From NCBI GenBank assembly GCA_038277395.1, contig CM076191.1, forward strand, positions 30,527,936-30,591,935: a stretch of 64,000 nucleotides of DNA, written 5' to 3'. The notes under the pieces were generated by a model. It was not told the DNA's origin. It saw only the letters and a list, made by a program, of their open reading frames with translations, and ran no database searches. The position numbers and the translations under genes are program-made. How positions within the stretch are numbered: the stretch's first letter is position 1; every line of letters starts with the position of its first letter. Positions 62,845 to 64,000 of the stretch are shown piece by piece. This DNA is from Dryocosmus kuriphilus (lineage: Eukaryota; Arthropoda; Insecta; Hymenoptera; Cynipidae).

Positions 62845-64000
62845 AAAAAATCTGCCCGCTTCGTGGGCACATTCTCATCGCGCGCTTCGCGCGAAGTATG
62901 AGCGCGCCTGAGGCGCGCGTCTGTTGGCACTCGCGCTTCGCGCTCGATAGTTTATTCACTTCGCGCTACGCGCTCGGTGTTTATGGATCGTATAAACCTT
63001 TAAATTAAAAATTACAAAAGAAATTATTTTACTTAAGGCTCTATCGCCCTTGAGTAATACATTTTCATTATGACACTCGCGTTTCGCGCTCGATAATTAC
63101 ATTTTTTTAAAACACATTGTAGATTGGTAAAGTTTTTTAGTGATTTTCCAAATTTTCACAATAGAGGATTTCGATTCTTAAAAGTAAAACGATGAGTCTT
63201 ATAAATAAATTGTGTAGCTCTTTCCAAGGTGAACAATTCTGCTTGTTAATATTTCTTCTCATATCTTGCACAGTTTTTCTGAAAAGTGGTTTTCTTTATA
63301 TTTCATAACATATTTCACGAATAACTCAAAAACTACGCGTCTGCTCAAAAAAATTATAGAGATCAAATTTGTACATCTTTTTGAGGCGAATAACTTTGTT
63401 TATTATTATTTTTCCGTATCTTCCATAATTTGGCGGGAAATTTGAAATTTTTTATTTTTAATAACGTTTTAACGATTAAAACAAAAACCGTGCATTTTAT
63501 CAAAAAATTGTTACAACAAAATTTGTAGATCTTTTTAAATTGAACAACTTTGTTCTTTACCATTTTTTTGTATCTTGAATATTTTGGCGGGAAACCAGAG
63601 TTTTTAAATTTTAATAGCGTTTTCTTGATTAAATCAAAAACCGTTCATTTAATCAAAGAATGGTTGAGACAAAATGTGTAGATTTTTTTAAGATGAACAA
63701 TCTTACTTTCTTACATTTTTTTTATATCTCTCATATTTTAGCCGGAAAATGGATTTTTTTTTTTTTTTTGTGAAAACCGTTTTTGATGGATAAAACCATA
63801 ACCGTCGGTCAAAAACTTTCTTTTTACCCCTTAAAGAAGTGTACGAAAGCGCACTCCAATCCGATTAGTCCTTCGAAAGTTATCGTGGGAACAGACTCCG
63901 ACGACAACGACGATAACAACGACGACGACAACGACAACAGACAGACAGACACCGTCGTAAAAACCGTTTTTTTCGGATTCAGGAGGTCTCAAAACGTGGA
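62845..64000 (-). mobile_element. Helentron-like element, minus orientation, cut by the window end
   Basis: Begins at the T run and 3' hairpin (AAAAAATCTGCCCGCTTCGT GGGCACATTCTCATC on the plus strand), followed by GCGCGCTTCGCGCGAAG hairpins, the ~155-bp subrepeats (63360-63720), and the GACGACAACGACGATAAC microsatellite (about 63897-63940). TTCAGGAGGTCTCAAAACGT at 63976 shows that only the last ~75 bp to the 5' terminus lie beyond the window. Confidence 0.75.

Overview
The window looks like gene-poor, AT-rich nuclear DNA of an arthropod, most likely an insect. Every recognisable element belongs to a eukaryotic superfamily common there: mariner, Merlin, hAT, Transib-like, Helentron-like, CsRn1-type Gypsy and BEL/Pao. 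Two genes contain spliceosomal introns. Nothing fixes the insect order. There is no operon and no CRISPR, and I found no tRNA or intact rRNA gene. The only probable host coding sequence is a pair of phase-compatible exons at 2.1 and 3.9 kb on the + strand, from a gene I do not recognise.

Layout. 0.7-1.3 kb: a MITE. 2.1-4.1 kb: the two host exons. 6.4-7.5 kb: a TTAA-flanked piggyBac-type MITE. 9.4-11.9 kb: a complete Merlin transposon with about 270-bp terminal inverted repeats (TIRs), an 8-bp target-site duplication (TSD), an ISXO2-like transposase and internal minisatellites. 12.2-16.3 kb: a foldback element with about 790-bp arms, invaded by a Helentron-like element and by an internally deleted mariner. 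16.3-17.2 kb: a second, non-autonomous Merlin relative. 18.1-20.7 kb: two Helentron-like copies head to head. 21.3-36.2 kb: a tandem array of ~932-959-bp monomers derived from the same Helentron-like family, with a three-monomer higher-order period of ~2.82 kb, split by a young Gypsy element (22.9-28.1 kb).

37.4-44.5 kb: a BEL/Pao retrotransposon whose reading frame is broken only by three stop codons. 45.6-46.7 kb: a decayed Transib/RAG1-like transposase. 48.7-49.4 kb: a short TIR-minisatellite-TIR element with a perfect 8-bp TSD. 49.9-51.4 kb: a possible solo LTR. 53.0-56.6 kb: a complete hAT element with a perfect 8-bp TSD and an apparently intact three-exon transposase gene of 661 codons. 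57.0-57.8 kb: degenerate tandem repeats. 60.1-61.0 kb: a deleted mariner. 61.7-61.9 kb: a 5S-rRNA-derived sequence. 62.1 kb: a MITE. 62.8-64.0 kb: another Helentron-like copy running off the window.

The most interesting signals are: (i) a higher-order satellite that has grown out of a Helentron-type element; (ii) three long-TIR, 8-bp-TSD-type elements sharing a related ~75-bp internal minisatellite, one of which carries the Merlin transposase; (iii) a Gypsy gag-pro junction with an in-frame GGGAAAC slippery heptamer; and (iv) an intact spliced hAT gene. The elements do not form one pathway. They form a nested record of insertions whose relative order can be read from who interrupts whom.
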